A stretch of DNA of 64,000 bases, from positions 2,356,001 through 2,420,000 of the forward strand of contig OY969122.1 in the NCBI GenBank assembly GCA_963698085.1, written 5' to 3'. Positions 33,043-41,710 of this stretch are shown here, piece after piece. Origin of the DNA: VRUE01 sp963698085 (GTDB lineage: Bacteria > Actinomycetota > Thermoleophilia > Solirubrobacterales > 70-9). Numbering within the stretch: the first letter of the stretch is position 1; every line of letters begins with the position of its first letter. The translations under genes were made by a program, and so were the position numbers. The notes under the pieces are model-generated. The model did no database searches. It saw only the letters and a list, made by a program, of their open reading frames with translations, and had not been told where the DNA came from.

Positions 33043-34355
33043 GCCGGCCCACCGTCGCCGTCGTCGGCTTTCCCAACGTCGGCAAGAGCACCCTCGTCAA
33101 TCGGCTCGCCGGTGGCCGTGAGGCCGTCACCCACGCCGAGCCGGGGGTGACCCGGGACCGCAAGCGGGTTTCTTGTGAGTGGAACGGCGCCGCCTTCGAG
33201 CTGCTCGACACCGGTGGCATCGACCTGGCCGACGAGACGGCCTTGGCCGAGGACGTCCAGCACCAGGCGCGGATCGGCATCGCCGAGGCCGACGTCATCC
33301 TGCTCGTCGTCGACGGCCGAGCGGGGTTGCGTGCAGGCGACGCCGAGCTGGCAAGGACGCTGCGCAGCGGCGAGGTCCCGGTTCTCGTCGTCGTCAACAA
33401 AGTCGACCGCCCGGGCGACGAGCACCTCGGCGCCGAGTTCCACCAACTGGGCCTCGGCGACCCGATCGTGGTTTCCGCGACCCATGGGCTGGGCAGCGGC
33501 GATCTGCTCGACCGCGTCGTCGAGCGGCTGGGCGAGCTACCCGCGCCGCCAACCGGTGAGGTGCCGGTACACGTCGCCGTCATCGGCCGCCCCAACGCCG
33601 GCAAGTCCTCGCTGGTCAACGCCTTTCTCGGCAGCGAGCGCGTGATCGTCTCCGAGCGCGCCGGCACGACCCGCGACGCGATCGACACCGAGCTGGAGGT
33701 AGAGGGGCGACCGGTCCTGCTCGTGGACACCGCCGGCTTGCGGCGACGCTCGAAGGTCGCGGGCACGGTTGACTACTACGCGCAACTGCGCTCCGAGCTC
33801 GCGGTCGAGCGGGCCGACGTCGCGATCGTCGTCTGCGATGCCGCTGACGGGATCACCGCCGAGGACCTGCGCATCGCCGAGCTGGCGATGCGGGCCGGCT
33901 GCGCGACTCTGCTGGTGCTCAACAAGTGGGACATTGGCACCACCGATATCGACGACGCCCGCGCCCGCGCCGAGCGCAAACTGCGCCTGCGCCCTGAAGT
34001 CGTCACCTGCTCCGCCCTACGCGGGCGCAACGTCGACAAGCTGCTGCCAAAGGCCCTGCAATTGGCCGACCGGGCGGCTGAGCGCATCCCGACGCCGGAG
34101 CTGAACCGTTTCGTAGCCGACGTCGTCGCCACGACGCCGCCGCCGTCACGCCGCGGCCGCCGGCTGCGGCTCTACTACGCGGCGCAGATCGGCGAGCGGC
34201 CGCCGCGCTTCGCGATCCAGGTCAACGACCGCCGCCTGATCGTGCGCGACTGGGCCTACCACCTGGAGAATCGGATGCGCGAGACCTACGGTCTTGAGGG
34301 CGTCCCCCTGATCATTGACTTCGTTCCCCATACCGGCCGCCGGGGACGTGCGTGA
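33039..34355 (+). CDS. der: Ribosome biogenesis GTPase Der (EngA)
   Basis: A double GTPase that helps mature the 50S ribosomal subunit. The 438-residue protein has a first G domain ('VGFPNVGKSTLVNRLAGGRE', 'LLDTGGIDL', 'NKVD'), a second G domain ('IGRPNAGKSSLVNAFLGSER', 'LVDTAGLRRRSKV', 'NKWD') and a C-terminal KH-like domain ('YYAAQIGERPPRFAIQVNDR'). cmk-der adjacency is frequent in bacteria, and the GTGA overlap indicates one operon. Confidence 0.96.
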   Translation: MSRPTVAVVGFPNVGKSTLVNRLAGGREAVTHAEPGVTRDRKRVSCEWNGAAFELLDTGGIDLADETALAEDVQHQARIGIAEADVILLVVDGRAGLRAGDAELARTLRSGEVPVLVVVNKVDRPGDEHLGAEFHQLGLGDPIVVSATHGLGSGDLLDRVVERLGELPAPPTGEVPVHVAVIGRPNAGKSSLVNAFLGSERVIVSERAGTTRDAIDTELEVEGRPVLLVDTAGLRRRSKVAGTVDYYAQLRSELAVERADVAIVVCDAADGITAEDLRIAELAMRAGCATLLVLNKWDIGTTDIDDARARAERKLRLRPEVVTCSALRGRNVDKLLPKALQLADRAAERIPTPELNRFVADVVATTPPPSRRGRRLRLYYAAQIGERPPRFAIQVNDRRLIVRDWAYHLENRMRETYGLEGVPLIIDFVPHTGRRGRA

Positions 34356-34379
34356 CGCGACGCATCTCGGCGTCCTCGG

Positions 34380-34385
34380 TACGCT
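34380..34385 (+). promoter_or_regulatory. -10 box before metK
   Basis: TACGCT ends 6 nt before the ATG at 34392. The short gap after der has no room for a SAM riboswitch. Confidence 0.4.
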
Positions 34386-34391
34386 TCCGCC

Positions 34392-35645
34392 ATGACTGCG
34401 ATCGAGCCGCTTGCCGAGGGCGAGTACCTCTTCACTTCCGAGTCCGTCACCGAGGGCCATCCGGACAAGATCTGCGACCAGATCTCGGACGCGATCCTCG
34501 ACGCTGTGATGGCTGGCGACCCGGAGGGCCGCGTCGCCTGCGAGACCCTCGTCAACACCGGTATGGCGGTCGTCTCCGGCGAGATCTCGACCGACGTCCA
34601 CCTCGACGTGCCGGAGTTGGTCCGCGAGACGATCCGCAAGATCGGCTACGACCACGGCGATTACGGCTACAACTGCGACCACATCTCCGTCCTCGTCTCG
34701 CTCGACAAGCAGTCGCCGGACATCGCCCAGGGTGTCGATGCTTCACACGAGACCCGAACCGGCTCGGCAGCCGACGACGAGCTGCTGCTGGCTGGGGCCG
34801 GCGACCAGGGGATGATGTTCGGCTACGCGACCGACGAGACCGAGGCGCTGATGCCGATGCCGGTCCATCTCGCCCACCGGCTGGCCGAGCGCCTCGCCGC
34901 GGTGCGCAAGGACGGCACCCTCGACTACCTCGGCCCCGACGGCAAGACCCAGGTCACGGTTCGCTACGCCGCCGGTCGCCCGGTCCGGGTCGAGAAGCTC
35001 TTGATCTCCACCCAGCATGCGGACGGAGTGGAGACCGAGGGGACGATCAAGCCGGCACTTTGGCAGCACGTCGTGCTCCCGGTCCTAACCGCCGAGGCCG
35101 CCGGGATGTTCGACGAGGCCGCCTTGCGCGAGGGCTTCCTGGTCAACCCGACCGGCAAGTTCGTGATCGGCGGCCCGGTTGGTGACGCCGGCCTCACCGG
35201 CCGCAAGATCATCGTCGACACCTACGGCGGCATGGCGCGGCATGGCGGCGGCGCCTTCTCTGGCAAGGACCCGTCCAAGGTCGACCGCTCCGCCGCCTAC
35301 GCCGCTCGCCACGTTGCCAAGAACGTCGTCGCCGCTGGCCTCGCACAGCGCTGCGAGGTGCAGGTCGCCTACGCGATCGGCGTCGCCCACCCGGTCTCGC
35401 TGATGGTCGAGACCTTCGGCACCGGCACGCTCCCGGATATGGAGATTTCGCGCCTGGTCGAGGCCGAGTTCGACCTGCGCCCAGGTGCCTTTCGCCGCTA
35501 CCTCGATTTGCACCGGCCGATCTACCAGAAGACCGCCGCCTACGGCCACTTTGGCCGCGACGACGAGGACTTCACCTGGGAGCGGACAGACCGCGCGGAT
35601 GCGCTGCGTGAGGCTGCTGGATCAGCAACTGCCGCACCTGCTTAG
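34392..35645 (+). CDS. metK: S-adenosylmethionine synthetase
   Basis: Makes SAM from methionine and ATP. The 417-residue protein carries the family signatures 'FTSESVTEGHPDKICDQISD', 'GAGDQGMMFGYATDET' and 'GGGAFSGKDPSKVDRSAAYA', and the N-terminal metal/ATP ligands are intact. Length is slightly above the usual 385-400 residues, due to a short Ala-rich C-terminal end. It has a probable leaderless promoter. It is followed by a long hairpin shared with the convergent PH-domain gene. Confidence 0.96.
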   Translation: MTAIEPLAEGEYLFTSESVTEGHPDKICDQISDAILDAVMAGDPEGRVACETLVNTGMAVVSGEISTDVHLDVPELVRETIRKIGYDHGDYGYNCDHISVLVSLDKQSPDIAQGVDASHETRTGSAADDELLLAGAGDQGMMFGYATDETEALMPMPVHLAHRLAERLAAVRKDGTLDYLGPDGKTQVTVRYAAGRPVRVEKLLISTQHADGVETEGTIKPALWQHVVLPVLTAEAAGMFDEAALREGFLVNPTGKFVIGGPVGDAGLTGRKIIVDTYGGMARHGGGAFSGKDPSKVDRSAAYAARHVAKNVVAAGLAQRCEVQVAYAIGVAHPVSLMVETFGTGTLPDMEISRLVEAEFDLRPGAFRRYLDLHRPIYQKTAAYGHFGRDDEDFTWERTDRADALREAAGSATAAPA

Positions 35646-35756
35646 AGCCGATCCGGCAGGGCTTCCACTTAACTTTTTCCGAAGGCAGCTCGTGGCTGTC
35701 CGCTGACCTCGCCGCGGGAAAAGTACAAGAAGTTCCAGCCCTACCGGATCGGCTCT
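35644..35756. terminator. Long imperfect palindrome between convergent metK and PH-domain gene
   Basis: Arms 35644-35663 and 35737-35756 are complementary at 19 of 20 positions. Pairing continues imperfectly inward for another 15-18 nt (ACTT...CTTTT against AAAAG...AAGT). It starts in the metK stop codon and covers the 3' end of the minus-strand gene. Probably a bidirectional terminator, of the same build as the other long palindromes. Confidence 0.65.
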
Positions 35757-36259
35757 TGCCCTGGAGGCTGTGGCTCGCCCAAGCCGTGCGAGCCGGAGGC
35801 TGAGGCGCCGGTCGCCTGGTCCACTCGGTGCACGACTTCAGCTGGATCAGCTACGCCGGCGAAGACGAAGTTGTAATCGTCGGTCGCTGCGGTGTCGAAG
35901 TCGACGTCGCCGATCTGCATGATCCGCTGATAGACCGACTGGCGGTAGTTGACATTCTGAACCCGCTCCAGCCGCGTCTCCTGGACCTCGCGCGAGATGA
36001 TGCCGCGCTTGATGTTGAGGCGGCGGTTGGTGATCGTGTACGTGGTCGCCACCCGCTTGACGAAGCCGATCAGGACGGTGAGGCCGATCACGACCAAGAC
36101 GATCAGGAACACCGTGCCACTGCTGGCGCCAAATAGCTTCGCGATCACGCCGATGATCGCCGCGACCACGATGCCTTTCAGGTAGAAGCCGAGGATCGCT
36201 CGCCATGAAGGGTGTCCCTGGAAGATCAGCTGCTCGCCCGGGCTGAGGTTGAGGGCCAT
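35741..36259 (-). CDS. PH-domain (bPH2/YdbS-like) membrane protein
   Basis: A 172-residue protein with an N-terminal 'LSPGEQLIFQGHPSWRAILG' segment, two hydrophobic helices (about residues 25-42 and 48-66), and a bacterial pleckstrin-homology domain: 'TTYTITNRRLNIKRGIISRE', 'ETRLERVQNVNYRQSVYQRI' and 'IGDVDFDTAATDDYNFVFAG'. The C-terminal 30 residues are a low-complexity Gly/Ser/Pro tail. The role of these membrane-anchored PH proteins is not known, though some are linked to envelope stress. TATCCT (36268-36273 on the minus strand) lies 8 nt before the ATG. Confidence 0.85.
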   Translation of the reverse strand: MALNLSPGEQLIFQGHPSWRAILGFYLKGIVVAAIIGVIAKLFGASSGTVFLIVLVVIGLTVLIGFVKRVATTYTITNRRLNIKRGIISREVQETRLERVQNVNYRQSVYQRIMQIGDVDFDTAATDDYNFVFAGVADPAEVVHRVDQATGASASGSHGLGEPQPPGQEPIR

Positions 36260-36295
36260 TGCCCGCCAGGATATCCCGCCGTCCGCCTTTCGCCA

Positions 36296-36301
36296 TAGCT
36301 T
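36296..36301 (+). promoter_or_regulatory. -10 box before priA
   Basis: TAGCTT ends 6 nt before the GTG at 36308. A minus-strand TATCCT box for the divergent PH-domain gene lies at 36268-36273. Confidence 0.4.
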
Positions 36302-36307
36302 GGGTGG

Positions 36308-38494
36308 GTGATCGCCAAGGTCGAGCCGCTGACCACCGCCCGTGCCCTGCGCGGCCCGTTCGATTACCGGCTACCCGAGGCGATGGCGGATCTTGAGGTG
36401 GGCAGCGTGGTGCGGGTGCCGTTCGGCCGGCGGCGGGCGCTGGGAGTTGTCGTCGGGCTGGCCGAGAGCTCCGACCTGCCCCCCGAGCGCCTCGCCGAGC
36501 CGCTGGAAGCGCTCGAGGCCGGCGTGCCGGCGGAGCTCGTCAGGCTCGGCCTCTGGGTCGCCGCCGAGTACTGCTCGACCCCCTCGCGCGGGCTGCAGCT
36601 CGTGCTGCCGCCCGGTACCGGCGCCGGCGGCCAGCGCGTCCGCTCCCGGACCGAGTTGCGCGCCGAGATCACGGTCGCCGGCGAGGAGGCGCTTGTCGGC
36701 GGCGGCCGGTTGGGCGCCAAGCAGCGGGCGACCCTGGAGGCGCTGGGTGGGGGGGAGATGGCGGCGGCGGGCCTAGCCGCCGCGGTTGGCGCCGATCGCC
36801 AGGTTCTGCGGCGGCTGGAGGAGCGCGGCCTGATCGCCACCCGCAGCTCGCGAGTCCGCCGGCGCCCGGGCGGTGTTGAGCTGGGTGCCGGCAGCGGCCG
36901 GCCACGGCTGCTCGCGGCGCAGGAGCGCTCGGTCGCCGAGATCGTCGCCGCTCTCGACGGCGAGGCGGAGGCAGCGACAAAGCTGCTCCTCCACGGCGTC
37001 ACCGGCTCGGGCAAGACCGAGGTCTACCTGGCGGCGGTCGAGGCGGCCCTGGCCCGTCGCCGCGGCGCGATCGTCCTCGTCCCGGAGATCGGCCTCGCTC
37101 CGCAGGCGGTGGCGCGCTTCCGGGCGCGGCTCGGCGATCGCTTTGCCGTACTGCACTCGGCCCTCTCGCCCGGGGAGCGCTACGACGAGTGGCGGCGCCT
37201 GCGCAGCGGCGAGGCGAGCGTCTGCGTCGGCCCTCGTTCCGCTGTCTTCGCCCCCGTGCACGACCTTGGCCTGATCGTGATCGACGAGGAGCACGACTCC
37301 TCCTACAAGCAAGAGGGGGACCCCTGCTATGACGCGCGGACCGTCGCCCGCCGGCGCGCCGAGGAATGCGGGGCGACCTTGGTGGCGGGGACCGCGACCC
37401 CACGGCCCGAGTCGTGGCTGGAGCTGCCGCGCCTGGAGTTGCCACAGCGGGTCGACGGCCGCCCGATGCCGCCGGTCGAGGTGCTGGACATGCGCGACGC
37501 GGACTCGCGCTCGGGCCCATTGCACCCGGCCACCTGGGAGGCGCTGGGCAAGGTGCGGGATGCGGGCGCGAAGGCGATCGTGATGGTTAACCGGCGCGGC
37601 TTTGCCCCCTGGCTCACCTGCCGCTCCTGCGGCGAGCACTGGGGCTGCCCTAACTGCGACGTCTCGCTGATCGTCCATCGCCACGCCGGGCGGATCGTCT
37701 GCCACCACTGCGCCCACTCGGAGCCGTTGCCGCGCGCCTGCACCCAATGCGGCTCGACGACGCTCTCGCGGGCGGGCGCCGGGACCGAGCAGATCGAGGC
37801 GCTGCTGGCAGAGCAGCTCGACCCGATGCCGATCTTCCGCCTCGACTCCGACACCGCCGCCGGCCGTGGCGCCCACGCCCGCATCCTCGCCGGCTTCGGC
37901 GAGGCCGAGAGCGCCGTGCTCATCGGCACCCAGATGGTCGCCAAGGGCCACGACTTCCCCGAGGTGACCCTGAGCGCGATCCTCGACGCCGACGCGACCC
38001 TGCGCTTTCCCGACTTCCGCGCCGGCGAGCGCACCTTCGCGATGGTCGCCCAACTGGCGGGCCGCAGCGGTCGCGGCGAGGCCGGCGGCGAGGTGATCGT
38101 GCAGACGTTGGCCCCGGAGGCCCCGAGCATCGCGCACGCCGCTCAGCACGACTCGACCGGCTTCCTCGCCGAGGAGGTCGAGCGCCGTCGCCTCCTGCGC
38201 TACCCGCCGTTCTCCCACCTGGTCCGGGTGGTGCTCAAGTCGGAGTCCGAGCAGCGGCTCGACGAGACGGCGAGCAAGCTGGCCGGGCGCCTCGCCGAGA
38301 CCCTTCCCGAGGACACCGATCTGCTCGGCCCGGCGCCGATGTTCCGCGTGCGCAACAAGTACCGGCGCCGTCTCCTGACCAAGGCTCAGGACCGCGCTGC
38401 GACGGCAGCTGCGATTCGCACCGCGGTGGAGCGCCTGGCGTCCGATCGCTCGCTGAAGGACGTCGCGATCGGCGTCGACGTCGACCCCCAGTAG
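36308..38494 (+). CDS. priA: Primosomal protein N' (replication restart helicase PriA)
   Basis: A 3'-5' DNA helicase that reloads the replisome at stalled forks. The 728-residue protein has the N-terminal 3'-DNA-binding domain ('LRGPFDYRLPEAMADLEVGS'), the helicase core with Walker A 'LLHGVTGSGKTEVYLAAVEA', DEEH 'LIVIDEEHDSSYKQEGDPCY' and 'GTATPRPES', and a zinc-binding insert with eight cysteines ('TCRSCGEHWGCPNCD', 'CHHCAHSE', 'CTQCGS'). Many Actinomycetia have PriA with a degenerate Walker motif; here it is intact, so real helicase activity is expected. def, fmt and rsmB follow. Confidence 0.95.
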   Translation: MIAKVEPLTTARALRGPFDYRLPEAMADLEVGSVVRVPFGRRRALGVVVGLAESSDLPPERLAEPLEALEAGVPAELVRLGLWVAAEYCSTPSRGLQLVLPPGTGAGGQRVRSRTELRAEITVAGEEALVGGGRLGAKQRATLEALGGGEMAAAGLAAAVGADRQVLRRLEERGLIATRSSRVRRRPGGVELGAGSGRPRLLAAQERSVAEIVAALDGEAEAATKLLLHGVTGSGKTEVYLAAVEAALARRRGAIVLVPEIGLAPQAVARFRARLGDRFAVLHSALSPGERYDEWRRLRSGEASVCVGPRSAVFAPVHDLGLIVIDEEHDSSYKQEGDPCYDARTVARRRAEECGATLVAGTATPRPESWLELPRLELPQRVDGRPMPPVEVLDMRDADSRSGPLHPATWEALGKVRDAGAKAIVMVNRRGFAPWLTCRSCGEHWGCPNCDVSLIVHRHAGRIVCHHCAHSEPLPRACTQCGSTTLSRAGAGTEQIEALLAEQLDPMPIFRLDSDTAAGRGAHARILAGFGEAESAVLIGTQMVAKGHDFPEVTLSAILDADATLRFPDFRAGERTFAMVAQLAGRSGRGEAGGEVIVQTLAPEAPSIAHAAQHDSTGFLAEEVERRRLLRYPPFSHLVRVVLKSESEQRLDETASKLAGRLAETLPEDTDLLGPAPMFRVRNKYRRRLLTKAQDRAATAAAIRTAVERLASDRSLKDVAIGVDVDPQ

Positions 38495-38509
38495 CCCCGA
38501 CCCGATCCA

Positions 38510-38515
38510 TACAAT
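38510..38515 (+). promoter_or_regulatory. -10 box before def
   Basis: TACAAT, a near-consensus box, ends 6 nt before the GTG at 38522: a clear example of the leaderless geometry. Confidence 0.5.
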
Positions 38516-38521
38516 CGAGCT

Positions 38522-39160
38522 GTGAGCGACGACGGAGTCCTAAAGGACGAGACCGAGCGCGAGCAGCTGGAAGCGGAGCTGCTGGAGCGCCGCGAAGCGG
38601 CGCTGGCCAAGGTGGTCAAGTTCGGCGACCCGGTGCTGAAGAGCAAGGCCTCGCCGGTCACCGAGTTCGGCCCCGAGCTACGGGCCGAGGTCGATCGGAT
38701 GATCGCGATCATGCGCGACGGGATGGGGGTGGGCCTGGCTGCCACCCAACTCGGCTTGTTGCGCCGCATCCTTGTCTTTCAAGCCGGGCCCGACAGCGAG
38801 CCGACCGGCCTGGTCAACCCGGAGCTCGAGTGGCTCTCGGACGAGATCGTCCTCGCTGAAGAGGGCTGCCTCAGCCTGCCCCGGGTGGCGATGGACGTCG
38901 AGCGCCCGCTGCATGTCCGGATTGCGGGACGCGACGTCGTCGGCGAGCCGGTGAGGATCGAGGCCTCCGGTCTGGAGGCGCGCGTCCTCCAGCACGAGAT
39001 CGACCACCTCGACGGGGTGTTGATCCTCGACCGGGCGCCCCGCGATCAGCGCAAGGCGGCGCTGCGGGCGCTACGCGAGGGCGAGGGCTATGCGCCTCCC
39101 GGCGAAGAGCAGGAGCTGCGGGACGGCGAAGAGCATCGCGAGCCCCGCACCGACGCGTGA
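38522..39160 (+). CDS. def: Peptide deformylase
   Basis: Removes the formyl group from nascent proteins. The 212-residue metalloprotease has all three motifs: 'GVGLAATQLG' (GxGxAAxQ), 'EEGCLSLP' with the metal-ligand Cys, and 'QHEIDHLDG' with the two His ligands and catalytic Glu. An N-terminal extension of about 30 charged residues ('RREAALAKVVKFGDPVLKSK') and a Glu-rich C-terminal tail are outside the core. It overlaps fmt by 4 nt, so the formylation and deformylation enzymes are coupled. Confidence 0.96.
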   Translation: MSDDGVLKDETEREQLEAELLERREAALAKVVKFGDPVLKSKASPVTEFGPELRAEVDRMIAIMRDGMGVGLAATQLGLLRRILVFQAGPDSEPTGLVNPELEWLSDEIVLAEEGCLSLPRVAMDVERPLHVRIAGRDVVGEPVRIEASGLEARVLQHEIDHLDGVLILDRAPRDQRKAALRALREGEGYAPPGEEQELRDGEEHREPRTDA

Positions 39161-40062
39161 GGACCGTCTATCTCGGCACCTCGGAGTTCGCCGCCACGGT
39201 TCTGCGTCGCCTAGCCGCCTCGCGCCACAAGCCGCTGCTCGTCGTAGCGCCGCCCGACCGACCGCAGGGCCGCGGCCGCAAGAGCGGCTCGCCGCCGGCG
39301 GCCGAGGTCGCCGCCGAGCTCGGCATCGAGCTGTTTCAAGCCGCGAACGTCAACGAGGAGGGCGCGCTGGAGCGAATCCGCGCCGCCAAGCCCGAGGCGG
39401 TTGTCGTCTGCGCGTTCGGCCAGCTGATCCGTGAGCCGCTGCTCTCGGAGTGGCCGATGCTCAACGTCCACCCCTCGCTGCTGCCCCGCTGGCGCGGCGC
39501 CGCGCCGATCGAGCGGGCGATCATGGCCGGCGACAAGAGCACCGGGGTCAGCATCATGCAAGTCACCGCGGGTCTGGACTCGGGTCCGGTCGCCTTGCAG
39601 GAGGGGGTCGCGATCGGCCCGGAGGATGATTTCGAGAGCCTCTCGGCGAAGCTCTCGACCCTCGGCGGCGAGCTCCTGGTCGAGGCCCTCGACCGCCAGG
39701 CAGAGGGGGCGCTCGAGTTTGGTGAGCAGGAGGAGGAAGGGGCGACCTACGCCGAGAAGATCGAGTCCCCCGAGCGCCGCCTCAATCCCGTCCGCCCGGC
39801 GACCGAGCTAGCCCGCACGGTGCGCGCCCTCACCCCCCATGTGGGCGCTTATCTCGAGCTGGGCGGCGAGGACCGGCTGGGGGTGCGACGAGCGCGGGCG
39901 GTCGACGTCAGCGTCAAGCAGGGCGAGATGAAGGCGGAGTGGGGGGCGCTGCTGCTGGGCTGCGGCCGCGGTGCCCTGCGCCTCGAGGTCGTGCAGCCCC
40001 CCGGCGGCAAGCCGATGGCGGCCGATGCCTATCTGCGGGGCCACCGGGTGCCGTCACTGTGA
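39157..40062 (+). CDS. fmt: Methionyl-tRNA formyltransferase
   Basis: Formylates initiator Met-tRNA with 10-formyl-THF. The 301-residue protein has 'VYLGTSEFAATVLRRLAASR', 'VVCAFGQLIREPLL', the catalytic 'MLNVHPSLLPRWRGAAPIER', 'GVSIMQVTAGLDSGPVALQE' and a C-terminal OB-like tRNA-binding domain ('GATYAEKIESPERRLNPVRP'). Start and stop overlap def and rsmB. Confidence 0.96.
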   Translation: MRTVYLGTSEFAATVLRRLAASRHKPLLVVAPPDRPQGRGRKSGSPPAAEVAAELGIELFQAANVNEEGALERIRAAKPEAVVVCAFGQLIREPLLSEWPMLNVHPSLLPRWRGAAPIERAIMAGDKSTGVSIMQVTAGLDSGPVALQEGVAIGPEDDFESLSAKLSTLGGELLVEALDRQAEGALEFGEQEEEGATYAEKIESPERRLNPVRPATELARTVRALTPHVGAYLELGGEDRLGVRRARAVDVSVKQGEMKAEWGALLLGCGRGALRLEVVQPPGGKPMAADAYLRGHRVPSL

Positions 40063-41432
40063 GCATTGCGCCTGCGCGGGCGCTTGCGTTCGAAACTATT
40101 CGAGCGACCTTCGAGCAGGATGCCCACACCGAGCGCTTCTTTCGCGAGGCGGCCGATCGCCTGGATCTGGATGGCCGAGAGCGTGCCCAGGCTCAGCGCC
40201 TCGCCTTTGGCGCTGTGCAACGGCGCGGCACGGCTGACGCGGCGATCGAGCGCCTCGCCGAACGCTCGCCGCGGCTACTCGACCCGCCGGTGATCGCAGC
40301 GCTGCGGCTTGGCCTCTTCGAGTTGATCTTCGCCGACGCGACGCCCGACCATGCCGCCGTCGATCAAGCGGTCGAGCTCGTAAAGGGGGCTGGCGCCGCG
40401 CATGCTTCAGGTCTGGTCAACGCGGTCCTGCGCCGGGCCGCGCGCGAGCGGGACGCTCTCTCCGCCTCGTTGCTTGGCGACGACTCCACCCCGGAGCGCG
40501 CTGCGGTCGCGCACTCGGCGCCGCTCTGGTTGGTGCAGCTGTGGTGGGAGGAGCTTGGTGCCGAGTCCGCCCGGGCGCTGCTCGCGGCTTGCAACGAGCC
40601 GGCCGAGCTGGCGCTGCGCGTCAATACCCGCCGCCTCGATCGTGCCGCGGCGCTGGCGGCATTGCGGAAGGCCGGGCTCGAGGTCGAGCCGGCGCAGGGT
40701 CCCTGGCCGCTCGCTCCGGCAGAGGAGATCGTGCTCGATGGTCGCACCGGTGGCGCCGTGCCGGAACGAATCGAGTCCGGCGAGCTGACGCCGCAGAGCC
40801 GCGGCTCTGCGGCGGTCGTCGAGGTGCTCGATCCGCAGCCCGGAGAGCACGTGCTCGACCTCTGCTCCGGGCCGGGAATCAAGACCGGTCAGATCGCCGC
40901 CCGCATGGACGGACGCGGCGAGATCATCTCGGTCGAGCAGGACCCCGCGCGCGCGGCAGAAGTCGCCGCACAAGCAGGTCGGCTCGGCCTGCGCCAGGTC
41001 ACCGTGGTCGAGGCCGACGCGACGACACCGGGGATGGCCCCCGGTTTCGACCGGGTCCTGGTCGACCCGCCCTGCTCGGACCTCGGCGCGCTGGCCTCGC
41101 GCCCCGATGCCCGCTGGCGCAAGTCGCCGCGGACCATCGAGCGTCTCGCCGAGCTGCAAGGTCAGATGCTCAAACGTGGCCTCGGAGCGTTGCGCCCAGG
41201 CGGCATCCTCGTCTACTCGACCTGTACGATCTCCCGCCGCGAGGGCGAGGAGCAGATCGCCGCGCTGACGGCGGAGGCAGCCGATGACGAGCTGCCGGCG
41301 TTCACGGTCGACGACCTCGGTGCGCTTGCGCCAAGCCTCACCTCACCCCACGACCGGCGCTGCCTGCAACTGCGCCCAAACCGCGATCGCACGACCGGTT
41401 TCTTCATCTGCCGGTTGAAACGGGATGATTGA
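40059..41432 (+). CDS. rsmB: 16S rRNA (cytosine-967-C5)-methyltransferase
   Basis: Methylates C967 of 16S rRNA. The 457-residue protein has an N-terminal NusB-like helical domain ('RAQAQRLAFGAVQRRGTADA', 'DQAVELVKGAGAAHASGLVN') and a C-terminal Rossmann methyltransferase: motif I 'VLDLCSGPGIKTGQIAARMD', motif IV 'VLVDPPCSDLGALASRPDAR', and the catalytic Cys in 'YSTCTISRREGEEQI'. Motif I has SGPGIKT where AAPGGKT is usual. The start is the GTG overlapping the fmt stop; longer upstream frames lie inside fmt. Confidence 0.94.
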   Translation: MSIAPARALAFETIRATFEQDAHTERFFREAADRLDLDGRERAQAQRLAFGAVQRRGTADAAIERLAERSPRLLDPPVIAALRLGLFELIFADATPDHAAVDQAVELVKGAGAAHASGLVNAVLRRAARERDALSASLLGDDSTPERAAVAHSAPLWLVQLWWEELGAESARALLAACNEPAELALRVNTRRLDRAAALAALRKAGLEVEPAQGPWPLAPAEEIVLDGRTGGAVPERIESGELTPQSRGSAAVVEVLDPQPGEHVLDLCSGPGIKTGQIAARMDGRGEIISVEQDPARAAEVAAQAGRLGLRQVTVVEADATTPGMAPGFDRVLVDPPCSDLGALASRPDARWRKSPRTIERLAELQGQMLKRGLGALRPGGILVYSTCTISRREGEEQIAALTAEAADDELPAFTVDDLGALAPSLTSPHDRRCLQLRPNRDRTTGFFICRLKRDD

Positions 41433-41464
41433 CCCCGAATGGACGCAGAGGATCAGAGCAGGCC

Positions 41465-41677
41465 GTGCTGAAACGAGCGAAGTGCCCGAGTTGCAGCGAG
41501 CCCTGGCTGCGTCCTACGCAGCTGCCGGGACGCTTCCGCTGCGTGTACTGTCTGCATCGCTTCGAGCTGGTTTCCCAATGCCCCAACTGCGGCGAGCACC
41601 AGACGATCGCCAGGATGAGCACCACCGAGGACATGACCTGTCAAACGTGCGGCGATTCGATGCTCAAACCCGTATGA
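41465..41677 (+). CDS. Small double zinc-ribbon protein
   Basis: A 70-residue protein with four CxxC knuckles: 'KCPSCSEPW', 'FRCVYCLHRF', 'QCPNCGEHQT' and 'TCQTCGDSM'. It resembles the YfgJ-type double zinc ribbon, whose function is unknown. It lies between rsmB and rpe on the same strand, 32 nt after rsmB. The start is uncertain: GTG at 41465 begins the conserved part, while a TTG at 41429 would add 12 residues. Confidence 0.75.
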   Translation: MLKRAKCPSCSEPWLRPTQLPGRFRCVYCLHRFELVSQCPNCGEHQTIARMSTTEDMTCQTCGDSMLKPV

Positions 41678-41710
41678 GCCCGGGACGCTGTGGGCCCTGG
41701 AGGTTGCATC

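Noticed and set aside
34356..34391. SAM riboswitch upstream of metK
   Set aside because: Only 36 nt separate der and metK, too short for any SAM aptamer.
34352..35185. 277-codon plus-strand open frame over metK
   Set aside because: It is an Arg/Pro-rich shadow frame of metK, as is common in GC-rich DNA.
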